Shown: positions 10,941-20,594, counted from the stretch's first letter. The stretch is DNA of 64,000 bases from [Pantoea] beijingensis (GCF_022647505.1 NZ_CP071409.1:4030001-4094000), one strand, 5' to 3'. The notes: generated by a model not told the origin, from the sequence alone. Translations and numbers: made by a program.

Positions 10941-11026
10941 GTAAGAAGGTTATTCATTAAATGATTTTTAGCCTTCTTACGCTTTACCGACGGTGTCCGC
11001 TCCGTCTTAATTCTGAGCGGACACCG
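10941..11026. terminator. Two hairpins between convergent glnG and hemN
   Basis: First, GTAAGAAGG (10941-10949) pairs with CCTTCTTAC (10972-10980). Second, CGGTGTCCGCTC (10991-11002) pairs with GAGCGGACACCG (11015-11026), a perfect 12-bp stem with a 12-base loop followed by AAAA. Placed between converging genes they probably stop transcription from both sides. Neither has a classical long T tract for glnG; the second has one for hemN (TTTT on the minus strand lies before the stem), so mechanism is inferred. Confidence 0.6.
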
Positions 11027-11042
11027 AAAATTTATATCCGTA

Positions 11043-12416
11043 TTAGATGACGCGTGAAAACTGCTGTATCCGCGCCTTCTGGCGCAGATAGCTATCAAAG
11101 CACATACAGATATTCCTGATTAATAAACGGCCCTTAGGCGTTACCCGAAGGCCTTCCTGGTGGCATTGAACCAGCCCGTCTTTAATCAATGGCGCAAGTA
11201 GCGCTAAATCTTCGGCAAAATAGTCCACAAAATCGATCTGCCATTGCGCCTCTATGGCAGCGTAATCCAGCGAAAAATTGCAGATAAGCGTCTTGATAAC
11301 ATCCCGCCGCAGGCAATCATCAGAGGTCAATGCAAGGCCGCGCCACAGCGCATTGCCTTGCGCACTGACGCTGGCGTAATACTCTTTTAGCACCTTCCGA
11401 TTTTGCGCGTAGCTGTCACCCACCATGCTGATCGCGGACACACCCATCCCCAACAAGTCGCTATCACCCTGTGTGGTATATCCTTGAAAATTACGATGTA
11501 ATAATCCCGAACGTTGCGCAATCGCCAGTTCGTCATCAGGCCGGGCAAAGTGATCCATACCGATAAACTGGTAGCCTTCGCGCGTCAGCGTAGCGATTGT
11601 TTGCTGTAAAATATCAAGCTTTTGCCGAGCATCAGGCAAGTCTGCATCTTTAATTTTACGCTGAGCCGCAAACAATTCAGGTAAATGTGCGTAGTTAAAT
11701 ACGCTCAAACGATCGGGGCCAAGCTCAACGACCTTTTTCAGGGTAAATGCAAAACTTTCTGGCGTCTGCTTGGGCAATCCGTAAATCAGATCGATATTGG
11801 TTGAGCTAAAGCCAAGGTCGCGGGCGCGCTTAATGAGCGCAAAGATAAAGTCTTCGTCCTGAACCCGATTGACCAGCTCCTGAACCTGCTTGTTAAAGTC
11901 CTGCACGCCCATGCTCAAGCGGTTAAATCCTTCAACGCGAAGATGGTCGAGCACATCCAGCTCAATTTCGCGCGGATCGACTTCAATCGATAGCTCGGCG
12001 TCAGCACTAAAATGGAAGCACTCACGCAATAAACCTGTCAGGCGGGTAATCTGCTTTTTGTCCAGGTAAGTTGGCGTACCGCCGCCCCAATGCATCTGTG
12101 AAACGGTACGGTTGGCAAATAGCGGCGCGCGCGCGCGAATCTCTTGTTCAAGCACATCAAGGTATTGATCGGCTTTTTGCTGTTGGCGCGTAACAATTTT
12201 ATTACATCCACAGAAATAGCAGAGCCGGTGACAAAAAGGGATATGCACGTAAAGCGAGAGCGGACGATCGGGATAACGTTTTGCCGCCAGCAAGAAAGCA
12301 TCTTCGCCATAGCCTTCATTAAATTCAAGCGCGGTGGGATAGGAGGTATAACGTGGGCCGGAATAATTGTACTTCTGAATGAGATCGAGGTCCCATTCAA
12401 TGAGTGGCAGTGACAT
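11043..12416 (-). CDS. hemN: Oxygen-independent coproporphyrinogen III oxidase
   Basis: 457 aa, identical in length to E. coli HemN. A radical-SAM enzyme that oxidatively decarboxylates coproporphyrinogen III to protoporphyrinogen IX in haem synthesis when oxygen is absent. The [4Fe-4S] motif CxxxCxxC is seen near residue 62 in 'HIPFCHRLCYFCGCNK', with the YVHIPFC start and 'GGGTPTYL' SAM-binding glycines typical of the family, plus the C-terminal HemN domain ending 'QKARIQQFSRVI'. A start 5 codons upstream is in frame, but AAGGAG lies 5-6 bases before the ATG at 12416. The stop codon of the small upstream gene is embedded in this ribosome site, so the two are probably coupled. Confidence 0.97.
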   Translation of the reverse strand: MSLPLIEWDLDLIQKYNYSGPRYTSYPTALEFNEGYGEDAFLLAAKRYPDRPLSLYVHIPFCHRLCYFCGCNKIVTRQQQKADQYLDVLEQEIRARAPLFANRTVSQMHWGGGTPTYLDKKQITRLTGLLRECFHFSADAELSIEVDPREIELDVLDHLRVEGFNRLSMGVQDFNKQVQELVNRVQDEDFIFALIKRARDLGFSSTNIDLIYGLPKQTPESFAFTLKKVVELGPDRLSVFNYAHLPELFAAQRKIKDADLPDARQKLDILQQTIATLTREGYQFIGMDHFARPDDELAIAQRSGLLHRNFQGYTTQGDSDLLGMGVSAISMVGDSYAQNRKVLKEYYASVSAQGNALWRGLALTSDDCLRRDVIKTLICNFSLDYAAIEAQWQIDFVDYFAEDLALLAPLIKDGLVQCHQEGLRVTPKGRLLIRNICMCFDSYLRQKARIQQFSRVI

Positions 12417-12418
12417 GA

Positions 12419-12598
12419 TTACTCCTTCCATTTACGTGGCCTTGCTGACCGTCGTGCGGGAGGATGCTGTTTCAGCTGCCGGGTGACGGTGGCACGCCGC
12501 AGTTGGGACTTCAGCCGCGACAGACGCCGTAGTTTAGCGAATAACCAAAACAGATAACACGCCACCAGCAGGACTAAAATTGATCCAAGCCAAAACAT
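12419..12598 (-). CDS. Small single-pass membrane protein, unknown function (59 aa)
   Basis: An open frame of 59 codons from an ATG at 12598 to a TAA at 12419-12421. The first about 22 residues (MFWLGSILVLLVACYLFWLF) are a strong membrane segment; the rest is highly basic (about 14 Arg/Lys in 37 residues), predicting an N-out, basic-tail-in anchor. The stop lies 2 bases before the hemN ATG, and its last codons (Lys-Glu, AAG GAG) are the hemN ribosome site, a tight translational-coupling arrangement. A GGAG-containing stretch lies about 11 bases before the ATG. I do not recognise the protein. It might be a short relative of the DUF2489-type membrane proteins that sit near yihI/hemN in other gammaproteobacteria, but that is only a guess. 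Confidence 0.7.
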   Translation of the reverse strand: MFWLGSILVLLVACYLFWLFAKLRRLSRLKSQLRRATVTRQLKQHPPARRSARPRKWKE

Positions 12599-12638
12599 TA
12601 GCAGAGAAGTCTCCAGCTACGGCATTTTACGGGCAGAA

Positions 12639-12658
12639 TGCCGCCAGAACTGGCGGCA
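12639..12658 (-). repeat. Hairpin between yihI and the small membrane-protein gene
   Basis: TGCCGCCAG/CTGGCGGCA form a perfect 9-bp stem around a two-base centre (12639-12658). It lies directly after the yihI stop and could attenuate read-through into the 59-codon gene and hemN, or protect the yihI 3' end. Confidence 0.55.
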
Positions 12659-12667
12659 GAACGCCAA

Positions 12668-13192
12668 TCAGTTTCCACCTTTTAGCAAGCGGTACATATC
12701 TTCTTCAGCTTCTTCATCTTCAGTATCATCGCCTAATTCAATGCCTAACTGTTCCATCAGAACATCAATTCGGTCCAACGTCTGATCCAGCCATGCCTGA
12801 TCTTCGGCCGCAAGGACTTCACCATTTTCCAGGCGATCAAGCAATGCATCCAGCCTCTCGCTGTTTTCCAGCTGCGTCAGCTCTTCCTGTGGGCTAAGCA
12901 CCGGTTTTTTCTCCACCTTCTCGGTTTTCACCTTAACGGGTTTCGTTACCGGCTCTTCCACACCCAGAGGGATCGGTTTTTTACTGCCAATACGCGGATC
13001 TTTCACCTTGCGAGCTTGTGTATTTTTTTGCTCCTGAACCGCGGGGTTAGCGCGGCTACCGGAGGCATTCCCCCGGTGTTTCTTTTCATGCTTACGTTCG
13101 CGGGCTTGCTGGTTCAGGTCTTCACGCGATGCTTTACGTTTGGCTTTTGGCGCGGCAGTCTTACCCTGCGGCGCTCGTGCAGGTTGCTTCAT
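12668..13192 (-). CDS. yihI: Der GTPase-activating protein YihI
   Basis: 174 aa (E. coli 169). YihI stimulates GTP hydrolysis by Der (EngA), a 50S assembly GTPase. The protein has the expected layout: a very basic disordered N-terminal half rich in Lys/Arg/Ala ('[20 protein letters not shown]'), a Pro/Lys linker, and an acidic helical C-terminal half ('[19 protein letters not shown]'). Runs toward hemN, as in E. coli; another ribosome-assembly GTPase gene (engB) lies nearby in the opposite direction. Confidence 0.93.
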   Translation of the reverse strand: MKQPARAPQGKTAAPKAKRKASREDLNQQARERKHEKKHRGNASGSRANPAVQEQKNTQARKVKDPRIGSKKPIPLGVEEPVTKPVKVKTEKVEKKPVLSPQEELTQLENSERLDALLDRLENGEVLAAEDQAWLDQTLDRIDVLMEQLGIELGDDTEDEEAEEDMYRLLKGGN

Positions 13193-13261
13193 GTTTTCTG
13201 CTCTCAGAGATTTTTAATTCAGTATAGAATTGCGGCGAAATCTAGCAGAAAGCGGACAAAG

Positions 13262-13498
13262 AAAAAAGGCGGCAGGTCACCCTGTCGCCTTTTTTCGCAC
13301 CTTCCGTAGAAGGACGGTCTTCCTTTACATCCTTTTATGCAATCAACATCCCAGTTTTTCCATCTGCTGTCCACTCATCCCGAGCGTGTCCTTTTCCTTC
13401 AAGGCCGGTTCCATAAGCCTGATTCCCTGCTCCTGACTCTTTGTCATCCTGACAATCCCTGAGTGCTTCGTCCTGAAGTGAGTCATCCAGACTCTGTG
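13262..13498 (-). ncRNA. csrC: CsrC small RNA (CsrA antagonist)
   Basis: Between yihI and engB, exactly where E. coli has csrC. Read on the minus strand, the stretch has no open frame but about 16 GGA triplets, many as AGGA/CAGGA in loops, the signature of RNAs that titrate CsrA. It ends with a strong terminator (13262-13295): AAAAAAGGCGACAGG, then CCTGCCGCCTTTTTT, very like the E. coli csrC terminator. The 5' end is estimated from a TAAAGT -10-like element with TTGTCT 16 bases upstream, so it may be off by about 10 bases. Transcription is known to depend on the BarA-UvrY system; a CTCACA half-site around 13657-13662, about 155 bases upstream, is at the distance expected for UvrY in E. coli. 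Confidence 0.85.
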
Positions 13499-13871
13499 GA
13501 TTACTTTAGACTAAATGCTCAAACAGACAAGACAGGGAAAGTGTTCGTTAGCATTTCGTTTAAGGAGAAAAAACTAACCATATGATAAATAAAAAATAAA
13601 TAATTAATGGCATCAATAAAAAGAAGCTTAAGCTGTCATAAATAATGGTCAATGTCTCACAAGTAAACTTGGCATACTTAAAGAGGAAAAAACCATTACC
13701 GAACAAAAAAAAACCAAAATCTTTGTCGCTTACCATCGCCGCTACCTCAGTCGCACAGAAAGAACTGCCAACGTATGGTCGGATAGGTAGGGTATTAAAG
13801 GCTATCGGGCGCTTTGTCTGCTTTACAGGTATAATCACGCCATCGCTACATCGACTTTCGGAGTTTCTATT
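13499..13871. other. AT-rich csrC-engB spacer with engB promoter
   Basis: About 370 bases without a believable gene. The part from 13560 to 13720 is very AT-rich. TATAAT at 13830-13835 is a likely -10 for engB, giving a leader of about 30 bases. A UvrY-like half-site lies near 13657. A mini-frame of 5 codons after AAGGAGAAAAAAC (near 13561) is noted but not called. Confidence 0.5.
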
Positions 13872-14510
13872 TTGTCTGGCTGGAATTATCACGTTACCCA
13901 TTTTGTCACCAGCGCCCCGGATATTCGCCATCTTCCTGCCGATACCGGCATTGAAGTGGCGTTTGCTGGCCGTTCGAACGCCGGTAAATCCAGCGCGCTG
14001 AATACACTAACTAACCAAAAAAGCCTTGCGCGTACCAGTAAAACCCCGGGACGGACGCAGTTGATCAACTTATTTGAAGTTGAAGAGGGCGTACGCCTCG
14101 TGGATCTGCCTGGTTATGGTTACGCTCAGGTCCCCGAAGAGATGAAGAAGAAGTGGCAACGTGCACTGGCGGAATATCTGCAAAAGCGCAATTGCCTCAA
14201 AGGCCTGGTGATATTGATGGACATTCGCCACCCGCTAAAAGACCTCGATCAATCGATGGTTCAGTGGGCGGTACAAAGCAGTATTCCCGTTCTGATATTA
14301 CTAACCAAAGCCGATAAGCTGGCTTCTGGCGCACGAAAAAGTCAGCTGAATATGGTGCGTGAAGCGTCTATGGCATTTATGGGTGATGTACAGGTCGAGT
14401 TATTTTCATCGTTGAAAAAGATCGGCGTGGATAAGCTGCGTCAAAAACTGGACAGCTGGTATAGCGAGATCCCACCCGCAACAGAAGAAGATTACATCGT
14501 AGAAGAGTAA
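13872..14510 (+). CDS. engB: Ribosome biogenesis GTPase EngB (YsxC/YihA)
   Basis: 212 aa, essential GTPase for 50S subunit assembly. G1 'GRSNAGKS' (about 33-40), G2 around 'KTPGRTQ', G3 'DLPGYGYA', G4 'TKAD', G5 'FSSLKK'. The first codon is TTG at 13872, 8 bases after GGAG; it yields [22 protein letters not shown], which aligns with the E. coli N terminus, and no ATG or GTG is available nearby. The TTG start suggests modest translation. Convergent with Spot 42. Confidence 0.95.
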   Translation: MSGWNYHVTHFVTSAPDIRHLPADTGIEVAFAGRSNAGKSSALNTLTNQKSLARTSKTPGRTQLINLFEVEEGVRLVDLPGYGYAQVPEEMKKKWQRALAEYLQKRNCLKGLVILMDIRHPLKDLDQSMVQWAVQSSIPVLILLTKADKLASGARKSQLNMVREASMAFMGDVQVELFSSLKKIGVDKLRQKLDSWYSEIPPATEEDYIVEE

Positions 14511-14594
14511 ACAGTGGCAACCCGGTAGACGACTATAGAGGGTTCACCGGGGTCCGCCTAACGAATAGCCAATGAAATGGCAAGGTCGCGACCA

Positions 14595-14703
14595 TAAAAA
14601 ACGCCCCAGCCATTAGATGACTGGGGCGGCTAAATATTCAGCCAAATCCGATTACGTGAAGTAAAAGGTCTGAAAGATAGAACATCTTACCTCTGTACCC
14701 TAC
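14595..14703 (-). ncRNA. spf: Spot 42 small RNA
   Basis: 109 bases, same length as in E. coli, on the minus strand between polA and engB. The 5' end begins GTAGGGTACAGAGGTAAGAT and the 3' terminator is GCCGCCCCAGTCATC, loop, CTGGGGCG and a T run. An Hfq-dependent RNA that is repressed by CRP-cAMP and pairs with mRNAs such as galK. The sequence is nearly identical to the E. coli RNA through the unstructured pairing regions. Confidence 0.97.
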
Positions 14704-15072
14704 GCCTTGAACTCTACCTGATTTTTTCTGACCAAAAAAGCATTTTCTGTAGTTAATTTTCATCAAAACGCAGTATTTTCCCTACGCAAGTCACAAAACA
14801 CAGCACTCCATGTAGCTTAATTACTAAAAAAATGCTTTTACCATATAAACTTAGCGGCTTTAACCGCCATAACCCTATCGCAGCTGAAGCTGAACCGATT
14901 AAGTAAACTTTTTTCTTATGACCGCCGGGTAACGCGAGAAGAGAGTACGATCCGGTCGGTCATCATAATGATTCTTCGTCATACAGCAGTTCGCTGTATC
15001 TGTACGTCCAGGTTACTGAGTTCCCAGAATGACTTCATGGTTAATACGGCACCCAGTATATTCAGGGAGCAA
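14704..15072. other. polA-spf spacer
   Basis: 369 bases with no gene. Contains the spf promoter region (AT-rich, 14704-14830) and a small hairpin AGCGGCTTTAACCGCC near 14852-14868. A clear CRP site for spf could not be identified by eye. Confidence 0.45.
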
Positions 15073-17868
15073 TTAGTGCGCCTGATCCCAGTTATCACCA
15101 ACGCCAACATCCACACGTAATGGCACATCAAGTTTCATACAGCCTTCCATTAACGACCGAATTTGCTGACTTGCCCTTTCCACCGCCTCTTCCTTTACCT
15201 CAAACACCAACTCGTCATGCACTTGCATGATCATTTTCACATCAGTCGTCTTCTGCATCTCCAGCCAGCCATCAACGGCAATCATGGCCCGTTTGATAAT
15301 GTCCGCCGCCGTGCCCTGCATCGGCGCATTAATTGCCGCACGTTCAGCCGCTTTACGCCGCATAGCGTTGCTGGCGTTAATATCAGGTAAATAGAGACGA
15401 CGCCCATCAAGGGTAGAAACATAACCCTGCTCAGAAGCTTGCTGCCGTGTACTTTCCATATACTGCAATACGCCAGGATACCGCTCAAAATAGAGGTCCA
15501 TATACTTTTTCGCCTCACCCGCGCCAATATTCAACTGCCGTGAAAGACCAAAAGCACTCATTCCGTAAATCAAACCAAAGTTAATGGCTTTAGCACTGCG
15601 GCGCTGCTCATGAGTCACTTTATCCAGCGAAATACTAAACACTTCTGCTGCAGTAGCCTGGTGGATGTCTTTACCTTCGGCAAATGCCGTGAGTAACCCT
15701 TTGTCCTGTGACAAATGCGCCATAATGCGCAATTCAATCTGCGAGTAGTCTGCCGCAATAATACGATGGCCCTTTGATGCAATGAATGCCTGACGAATAC
15801 GGCGTCCTTCTTCATTGCGCACAGGAATGTTTTGCAGATTTGGATCGCTTGAAGACAAACGCCCGGTAGCTGTTACGGCCTGATGATAAGAAGTATGCAC
15901 GCGGCCAGTATGCGGGTTAATCATCAGCGGTAGTTTATCGGTGTAAGTAGATTTCAACTTGGACAAACCACGATGCTCAAGGATGATTTTTGGTAAGGGG
16001 TAATCAAGTGCCAGTTCGGCTAAAACTTCTTCGCTGGTTGATGGAGCACCACCCGGCGTCTTTTTAGTTGGTTTGATGCCCTGTTTTTCAAACAAAATAG
16101 TTTGTAACTGTTTAGGTGATGAAAGATTAAACGGCTCGCCAGCCAGCTCATGTGCTTTCTGCTCAAGTTCCGCAAGCCGGATGGTTAGCTCTTTAGAATG
16201 CGTGGCCAGAATGCCCTGATCAATAAGTACACCGTTACGTTCAACGCGAGAGATCACGGTAACCAGCGGCATTTCGATCGTGTCAAACACGGCCCTTGGC
16301 CCCTGCTCTTTTTCCAGCTCTGGCCACATTTTCAAATGCAGCTGTAACGTCACGTCCGCATCTTCTGCGGCGTAATGTGCCGCCTGCTCCAGCGCTATCT
16401 GATTAAAGGTCAGCTGATTTTTACCTTTTCCAGCAATCTCTTCGAAGGTCACCGTCTTATGGTTAAGCCAGCGTGAAGCCAGGCTATCCATATCATGTTT
16501 ACCCACAACGCTATTGAGCATGTATGATTCCAGCATGGTATCAAACCGAATGCCCCGGAGCTCAATATCCGCGCTCTTTAGTACACCGCGATCAAACTTC
16601 AGGTTTTGCCCTACTTTTAAGGCTTTTTCATCTTCCAACAGCGGTTTTAGACGCGCCAGTACCGCATTACGATCGAGTTGCGCGGGTGCATCCAGATAGT
16701 CATGAGCCACCGGTAAATAGGCTGCTTCACCAGGCGCCACCGCAAACGACAAGCCGATAATGTTTGCACTGATGGTATCCAGCGAATCGGTTTCAAGGTC
16801 AAAAGCAAAAACATCACTCACTTTCAGCTTCTCAAGCCATATTTCAAACGTTTGCTCATCAAGGATGGTGGCATAGCCATCAGATGAAAGGATACTGTTT
16901 ATTTCTGCTTCATTTGGTTGCTGTTCGATGCTTTTCACTACCGACTTTGTTACAGAAGCCCCGCTTTTTTTCCCCTGCAACCATACACCCTCTTCCAAAT
17001 CCGTGGTCCAGCGTTTGAACTCGTAATGCCTGAAAAGCGCGGATAACTCTTCAATCGCGGGTTCATTGACGTTGAGAGTGTCACAGGTGACATCCAGTTC
17101 GACGTCTGTCTTGATCGTTGCAAGTTGATAAGAAAGAAACGCGACCTCTTTATTCTGTTCCAGTTTGGTGGACATGGTTTTCGCCCCACGGAAAGAGAGA
17201 TCGGCCACTTTATCAAGGTTCTCGTAGATTGTTTGGATCCCACCAAGCCCCTGTAATAAAGCCTGCGCAGTCTTTTCACCCACACCGGGCACACCGGGAA
17301 TATTATCGGAGGAGTCGCCCATCAGAGCGAGGAAGTCGATAATTAACGCCGGTGGAATACCATATTTTTCCTTAACCTCTTCCGGGCCAAGGATAGCGTT
17401 GTTCATGGTATTAATCAGCGTGACATTTGGGGTAACTAACTGGGCCATGTCTTTATCACCGGTGCTGATCAATACGGCACGCCCTTGTTGCTCTGCTTGC
17501 AGCGCAAGGGTGCCAATCACATCGTCCGCTTCAACGCCAGTAACGGCTAACAATGGCAATCCCATCGCCGTAACCATTTTGTGCAGAGGTTCTATTTGTG
17601 CCCGTAAGTCATCGGGCATCGGTGGACGATGTGACTTGTAATGCTCGAAAAGTTCATCGCGAAAGGTTTTACCTTTTGCATCAAACACGACCGCAACATG
17701 GCTTGGCTTATATTGCAGCAAAAGGCTGCGTAGCATGTTAAGCACGCCATACATAGCGCCAGTCGGTTCCCCCGCGCTGTTAGTTAACGGGGGAAATGCA
17801 TGGTATGCACGGTAGAGATACGAGGAGCCATCTACCAGAATCAGCGGGTTTTCTGCAATTTGTGCCAT
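15073..17868 (-). CDS. polA: DNA polymerase I
   Basis: 931 aa (E. coli 928), full three-domain enzyme for Okazaki-fragment processing and repair. 5'-3' exonuclease at 1-325 with metal-binding acidic clusters ('[12 protein letters not shown]', '[11 protein letters not shown]', '[18 protein letters not shown]'). 3'-5' proofreading domain at about 325-520 with '[11 protein letters not shown]' carrying the catalytic Asp/Glu. Polymerase at 520-931 with motif A '[15 protein letters not shown]', motif B '[15 protein letters not shown]', and motif C '[11 protein letters not shown]'. All catalytic residues look intact. In E. coli yihG and yihF separate polA from dsbA; here they are missing. A consensus DnaA box lies 131 bases upstream of the start. 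Confidence 0.98.
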   Translation of the reverse strand: MAQIAENPLILVDGSSYLYRAYHAFPPLTNSAGEPTGAMYGVLNMLRSLLLQYKPSHVAVVFDAKGKTFRDELFEHYKSHRPPMPDDLRAQIEPLHKMVTAMGLPLLAVTGVEADDVIGTLALQAEQQGRAVLISTGDKDMAQLVTPNVTLINTMNNAILGPEEVKEKYGIPPALIIDFLALMGDSSDNIPGVPGVGEKTAQALLQGLGGIQTIYENLDKVADLSFRGAKTMSTKLEQNKEVAFLSYQLATIKTDVELDVTCDTLNVNEPAIEELSALFRHYEFKRWTTDLEEGVWLQGKKSGASVTKSVVKSIEQQPNEAEINSILSSDGYATILDEQTFEIWLEKLKVSDVFAFDLETDSLDTISANIIGLSFAVAPGEAAYLPVAHDYLDAPAQLDRNAVLARLKPLLEDEKALKVGQNLKFDRGVLKSADIELRGIRFDTMLESYMLNSVVGKHDMDSLASRWLNHKTVTFEEIAGKGKNQLTFNQIALEQAAHYAAEDADVTLQLHLKMWPELEKEQGPRAVFDTIEMPLVTVISRVERNGVLIDQGILATHSKELTIRLAELEQKAHELAGEPFNLSSPKQLQTILFEKQGIKPTKKTPGGAPSTSEEVLAELALDYPLPKIILEHRGLSKLKSTYTDKLPLMINPHTGRVHTSYHQAVTATGRLSSSDPNLQNIPVRNEEGRRIRQAFIASKGHRIIAADYSQIELRIMAHLSQDKGLLTAFAEGKDIHQATAAEVFSISLDKVTHEQRRSAKAINFGLIYGMSAFGLSRQLNIGAGEAKKYMDLYFERYPGVLQYMESTRQQASEQGYVSTLDGRRLYLPDINASNAMRRKAAERAAINAPMQGTAADIIKRAMIAVDGWLEMQKTTDVKMIMQVHDELVFEVKEEAVERASQQIRSLMEGCMKLDVPLRVDVGVGDNWDQAH

Positions 17869-18397
17869 AAGTCGTCACGGTCTTCATTAGTCATTTGAAT
17901 GGACTTTAGGATGCCACAGCTAAGGCATAAAGTTGAAATTACTGAGAGGCAAAGCGGTAAACTTTTCGATATTGAGGGAGATCTTCCACGATCAATCCTG
18001 TGGATAAGTTTGTGTGTAATTTTACTAACATATTGTTATTTACACAAATATTCAAAACAATAAAAATAAAAAAATAGCCTTTTCATATAGTTAATGTTTT
18101 TTCGGGTAACGATGAAGCCATCTTTTATCAGGTCATTTTATGTGGATATAAATATTTACCCCAAAATACTGCGAATTACTGTGCACTACGGCGTGCTTAT
18201 TAAGCGAAGAGAAATCCACAAATCAGCCAATAGAACTAACGCACGAAAGTTTGCGGATATAAAGGCGCGTTTCAGGCGAGAAATTCCTGTGGAATAAAAC
18301 AATTAATCCAGAAATAACTATCCGGACTACGCGGTAAAGAGCAGGAAAGAAAGCGAAAAACGCCGGTGAACCCGACGTTTTCCAATACGGTATATGA
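17869..18397. promoter_or_regulatory. polA upstream region with a DnaA box; dsbA terminator
   Basis: The 529-base interval contains a perfect DnaA box (TGTGGATAA, the complement of TTATCCACA, at 17999-18007) and a second similar TGTGGAATAA near 18287-18296. DnaA regulation of polA is reported in E. coli, so this is plausible here. A hairpin AAAACG..CGTTTT at about 18354-18385 is the dsbA terminator on the minus strand. The open frame at 18094-18297 has no ribosome site and is not accepted. yihF and yihG, present here in E. coli, are absent. Confidence 0.6.
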
Positions 18398-19027
18398 TTA
18401 CTTTTGCGCTACGAGAAACTTAACAACGTTAGCATATTGCTGAACGTAATTATCCATAGAGCTGGTGTCTAAACCACCGTTATTTACCATATATTTGCCG
18501 TTCACAAACATCGCCGGCACGCCACGTAAGTCAACATCAACTGCTGCCTTTTCCTGCTGAGCAACCAGTGACTTAACGACAAAGCTATTCCAGGCTGCAT
18601 CATAATCTTCCGGCTTGATGCCCGCAGCTTTCACAAAGGTGTCTTTCAGACTGGCTGGATCGGTGATGGTTTGAGTTTTTTGAACGCCTTCAAAAATAGG
18701 TGCTGTAACCTTATCTTCGACTCCCAGCGCAATGGCAACAGCCCAAGCTTGAGTAATGGTTTTACCCATATCGCCCCCCAGAAACTCAACGTGGTACTTT
18801 GTTACCTTGACGTTTTCAGGAAGGTTCTTCTTCACGGTATCGCTAACATGATAGACGCGTTCGAATTCATAGCAGTGGGGGCAGTAAAACGAGAAAAACT
18901 CCAGCACCTGAGGTTCGCCCGTCACAGGTTTATCAAGGGTGATGTATTGCTGTCCATCAGAAAACTGTGCAGCAGAAGCGCTAAACGCCAGAACTAAACC
19001 AACGAACGCAAACCAAATCTTTTTCAT
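18398..19027 (-). CDS. dsbA: Thiol:disulfide interchange protein DsbA
   Basis: 209 aa, periplasmic oxidant that introduces disulfides into exported proteins. Signal peptide 1-19 ends at ASA-AQF. The active site is CPHC in '[15 protein letters not shown]' (about residues 49-52 of the precursor), and the cis-Pro loop '[12 protein letters not shown]' is present. AGGAGA precedes the ATG. Starts 25 bases after srkA, so it is probably cotranscribed with srkA as in E. coli, where Cpx induces the pair. Confidence 0.97.
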   Translation of the reverse strand: MKKIWFAFVGLVLAFSASAAQFSDGQQYITLDKPVTGEPQVLEFFSFYCPHCYEFERVYHVSDTVKKNLPENVKVTKYHVEFLGGDMGKTITQAWAVAIALGVEDKVTAPIFEGVQKTQTITDPASLKDTFVKAAGIKPEDYDAAWNSFVVKSLVAQQEKAAVDVDLRGVPAMFVNGKYMVNNGGLDTSSMDNYVQQYANVVKFLVAQK

Positions 19028-19052
19028 CGTGAAAATCTCTCCTAATAAAACA

Positions 19053-20039
19053 TCAAAACGCAGGAATTAACTGCAGTGGCGGTTCCTGCAACAGTTTATC
19101 TTGCTCATTAAAAATGGAAATCTGTCTGCGCCAGAAATCCTCATCTGTCATCCAGGGAAAACTTCTCGGAAACGCAGGATCCTGCCAGCGGCGAACAATC
19201 CAGGCAAGATAATAAACCATACGCATGGCACGTAAAGGTTCAATCAGTGACAATTCATGTGGGTCAAAATCACTAAATTCGGCATACGCCTCCAGCAAAA
19301 TATCCCATTGAAGGCGTTGCTCCTGACGTTCACCATTCACCAGCATCCACAGATCCTGAATCGCCGGACCGTTACGCGCATCATCTAAATCAACAAAAAG
19401 TGGCCCATCGCGCCACAGAATATTCCCGGGATGGCAATCGCCGTGCAAACGCAGTGGAGCCCAGTTGGTATGCCAACACCTCTGCAATGTATCGATCAGG
19501 CGGTCAAGGCTTTCCAACAGTTTAATTTTTAGCGACTTAGGGATCAGTGGCGTCGCTTCCAATATCTGTCGAGGTTCGATCACATACTCTTTTAAGCCAA
19601 TAGTCGGACGCTCTGTAAAACGTTTTTTTCTACCCGTTTGGTGGATTCGCCCAATGAAACGCCCGACCCATTCCATATGATCGTAGTTATCGGTCTCATA
19701 CTGTCGCCCACCAAGGCTTGGGAATATGGCAAACCAGAATCCTTCATGTTGATGTAATCTTTTGTCCTGTAGCATTATAGGGGCTGCTATCGGGACATCG
19801 TCTTCAACCAACTCAACGGAAAATTGATGCTCTTCTTCGATCTGCTCCAGCGTCCAACGTTGAGGCCGGTAGAACTTCACCACATAACGTTTCTTGTCTT
19901 CATCTGAAAACTGATAAACGCGGTTTTCATAACTGTTGAGCGCCGTTAGACCCGACTCTACGCGTAAGCCCGTATCCCATAACGCATCAATAATCGTATC
20001 AGGATTTAACGTCTGAAAGTTGAAGGCTGGTATTGTCAT
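19053..20039 (-). CDS. srkA: Stress response Ser/Thr kinase SrkA (RdoA, YihE)
   Basis: 328 aa, same length as E. coli SrkA, an aminoglycoside-phosphotransferase-fold kinase that counters stress-induced death and belongs to the Cpx regulon. Catalytic loop '[12 protein letters not shown]' (about 198-209) and metal-binding '[10 protein letters not shown]' (about 215-224) are intact. Followed by dsbA in the same direction. Confidence 0.95.
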   Translation of the reverse strand: MTIPAFNFQTLNPDTIIDALWDTGLRVESGLTALNSYENRVYQFSDEDKKRYVVKFYRPQRWTLEQIEEEHQFSVELVEDDVPIAAPIMLQDKRLHQHEGFWFAIFPSLGGRQYETDNYDHMEWVGRFIGRIHQTGRKKRFTERPTIGLKEYVIEPRQILEATPLIPKSLKIKLLESLDRLIDTLQRCWHTNWAPLRLHGDCHPGNILWRDGPLFVDLDDARNGPAIQDLWMLVNGERQEQRLQWDILLEAYAEFSDFDPHELSLIEPLRAMRMVYYLAWIVRRWQDPAFPRSFPWMTDEDFWRRQISIFNEQDKLLQEPPLQLIPAF

Positions 20040-20081
20040 TTTACGTGCTCACCATTTCGCTAACATTTATCAGCAATCAGT

Positions 20082-20150
20082 ATACCCTAAATAATTCGCG
20101 TTGCCGGATGGCAACAATCCTGTCTGGGGTAGAATGGGAGCCGTTTACCG
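20082..20150. repeat. Truncated ERIC-like element
   Basis: TACCCTAAATAATTCGCGTT followed by GCCGGATGGCAAC matches the left end of the ERIC consensus, and TGTCTGGGGTAGAATGGGAGCC shortly after resembles its right-centre part, as if the middle 40-50 bases were deleted. Lies in the srkA-yihD spacer. Judged by recalled consensus, so the boundary is approximate. Confidence 0.5.
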
Positions 20151-20248
20151 CAATCCACGAATAAGATAAAGAGCCACGCAGGTAACAAGCCGACAGCCTG
20201 AAACACAGCGGAAGTATGCTTAAATGACAAACCTTATAGACTTAGGTC

Positions 20249-20518
20249 TTAATCCTTAATCACACCACGTGCACGCAATAGTGCCGTTTTAAAATCCACT
20301 TCATAATCCTTTTTAAGTCCGGGGATAGCGTCGGTCTTTTCAGCATCACGCATTTTCAAATGATAGATTAGGATATCATCCGTCAATTCAGTCATTGGGC
20401 CAGTAAAACCTGACTCATTGGCCAGTTTCTGTAAAAATTGCAGCAGGTTTAGATCCGATTCTTTTTGCCATGCAGGCTGAAGAAGAGAGACTAATTCATT
20501 AAGACGGTGGTTTTTCAT
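20249..20518 (-). CDS. yihD: Conserved protein YihD (DUF1040)
   Basis: 89 aa, the usual size of this small cytoplasmic helical family found throughout Enterobacterales. Conserved '[29 protein letters not shown]' pattern seen near the N terminus in pieces. Function is unknown; E. coli yihD is under sigma-E/Cpx-type stress control by report. Position between srkA and mobA is conserved, divergent from mobA. Confidence 0.92.
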   Translation of the reverse strand: MKNHRLNELVSLLQPAWQKESDLNLLQFLQKLANESGFTGPMTELTDDILIYHLKMRDAEKTDAIPGLKKDYEVDFKTALLRARGVIKD

Positions 20519-20594
20519 CGCAACATTCCTTTCAAAGAGAATAGCCGTTACGTTAACAGGCTTAAAACCACATTAAAAGAGAGGCTTTGTACGG

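Noticed and set aside
13561..13600. Five-codon leader-like frame after AAGGAGAAAAAAC
   Set aside because: Too short, with no attenuator structure or regulated gene close enough behind it.
13625..13650. Pho box-like CTGTCATAAATAATGGTC upstream of csrC
   Set aside because: The second 7-mer does not fit and no phosphate-linked gene is adjacent.
13560..13931. 123-codon minus-strand frame across the csrC-engB spacer
   Set aside because: Its first third is antisense to engB and the rest is AT-rich with no family resemblance.
18094..18297. 67-codon frame upstream of polA
   Set aside because: No ribosome site, odd composition and no recognisable motif; it lies in AT-rich regulatory DNA.
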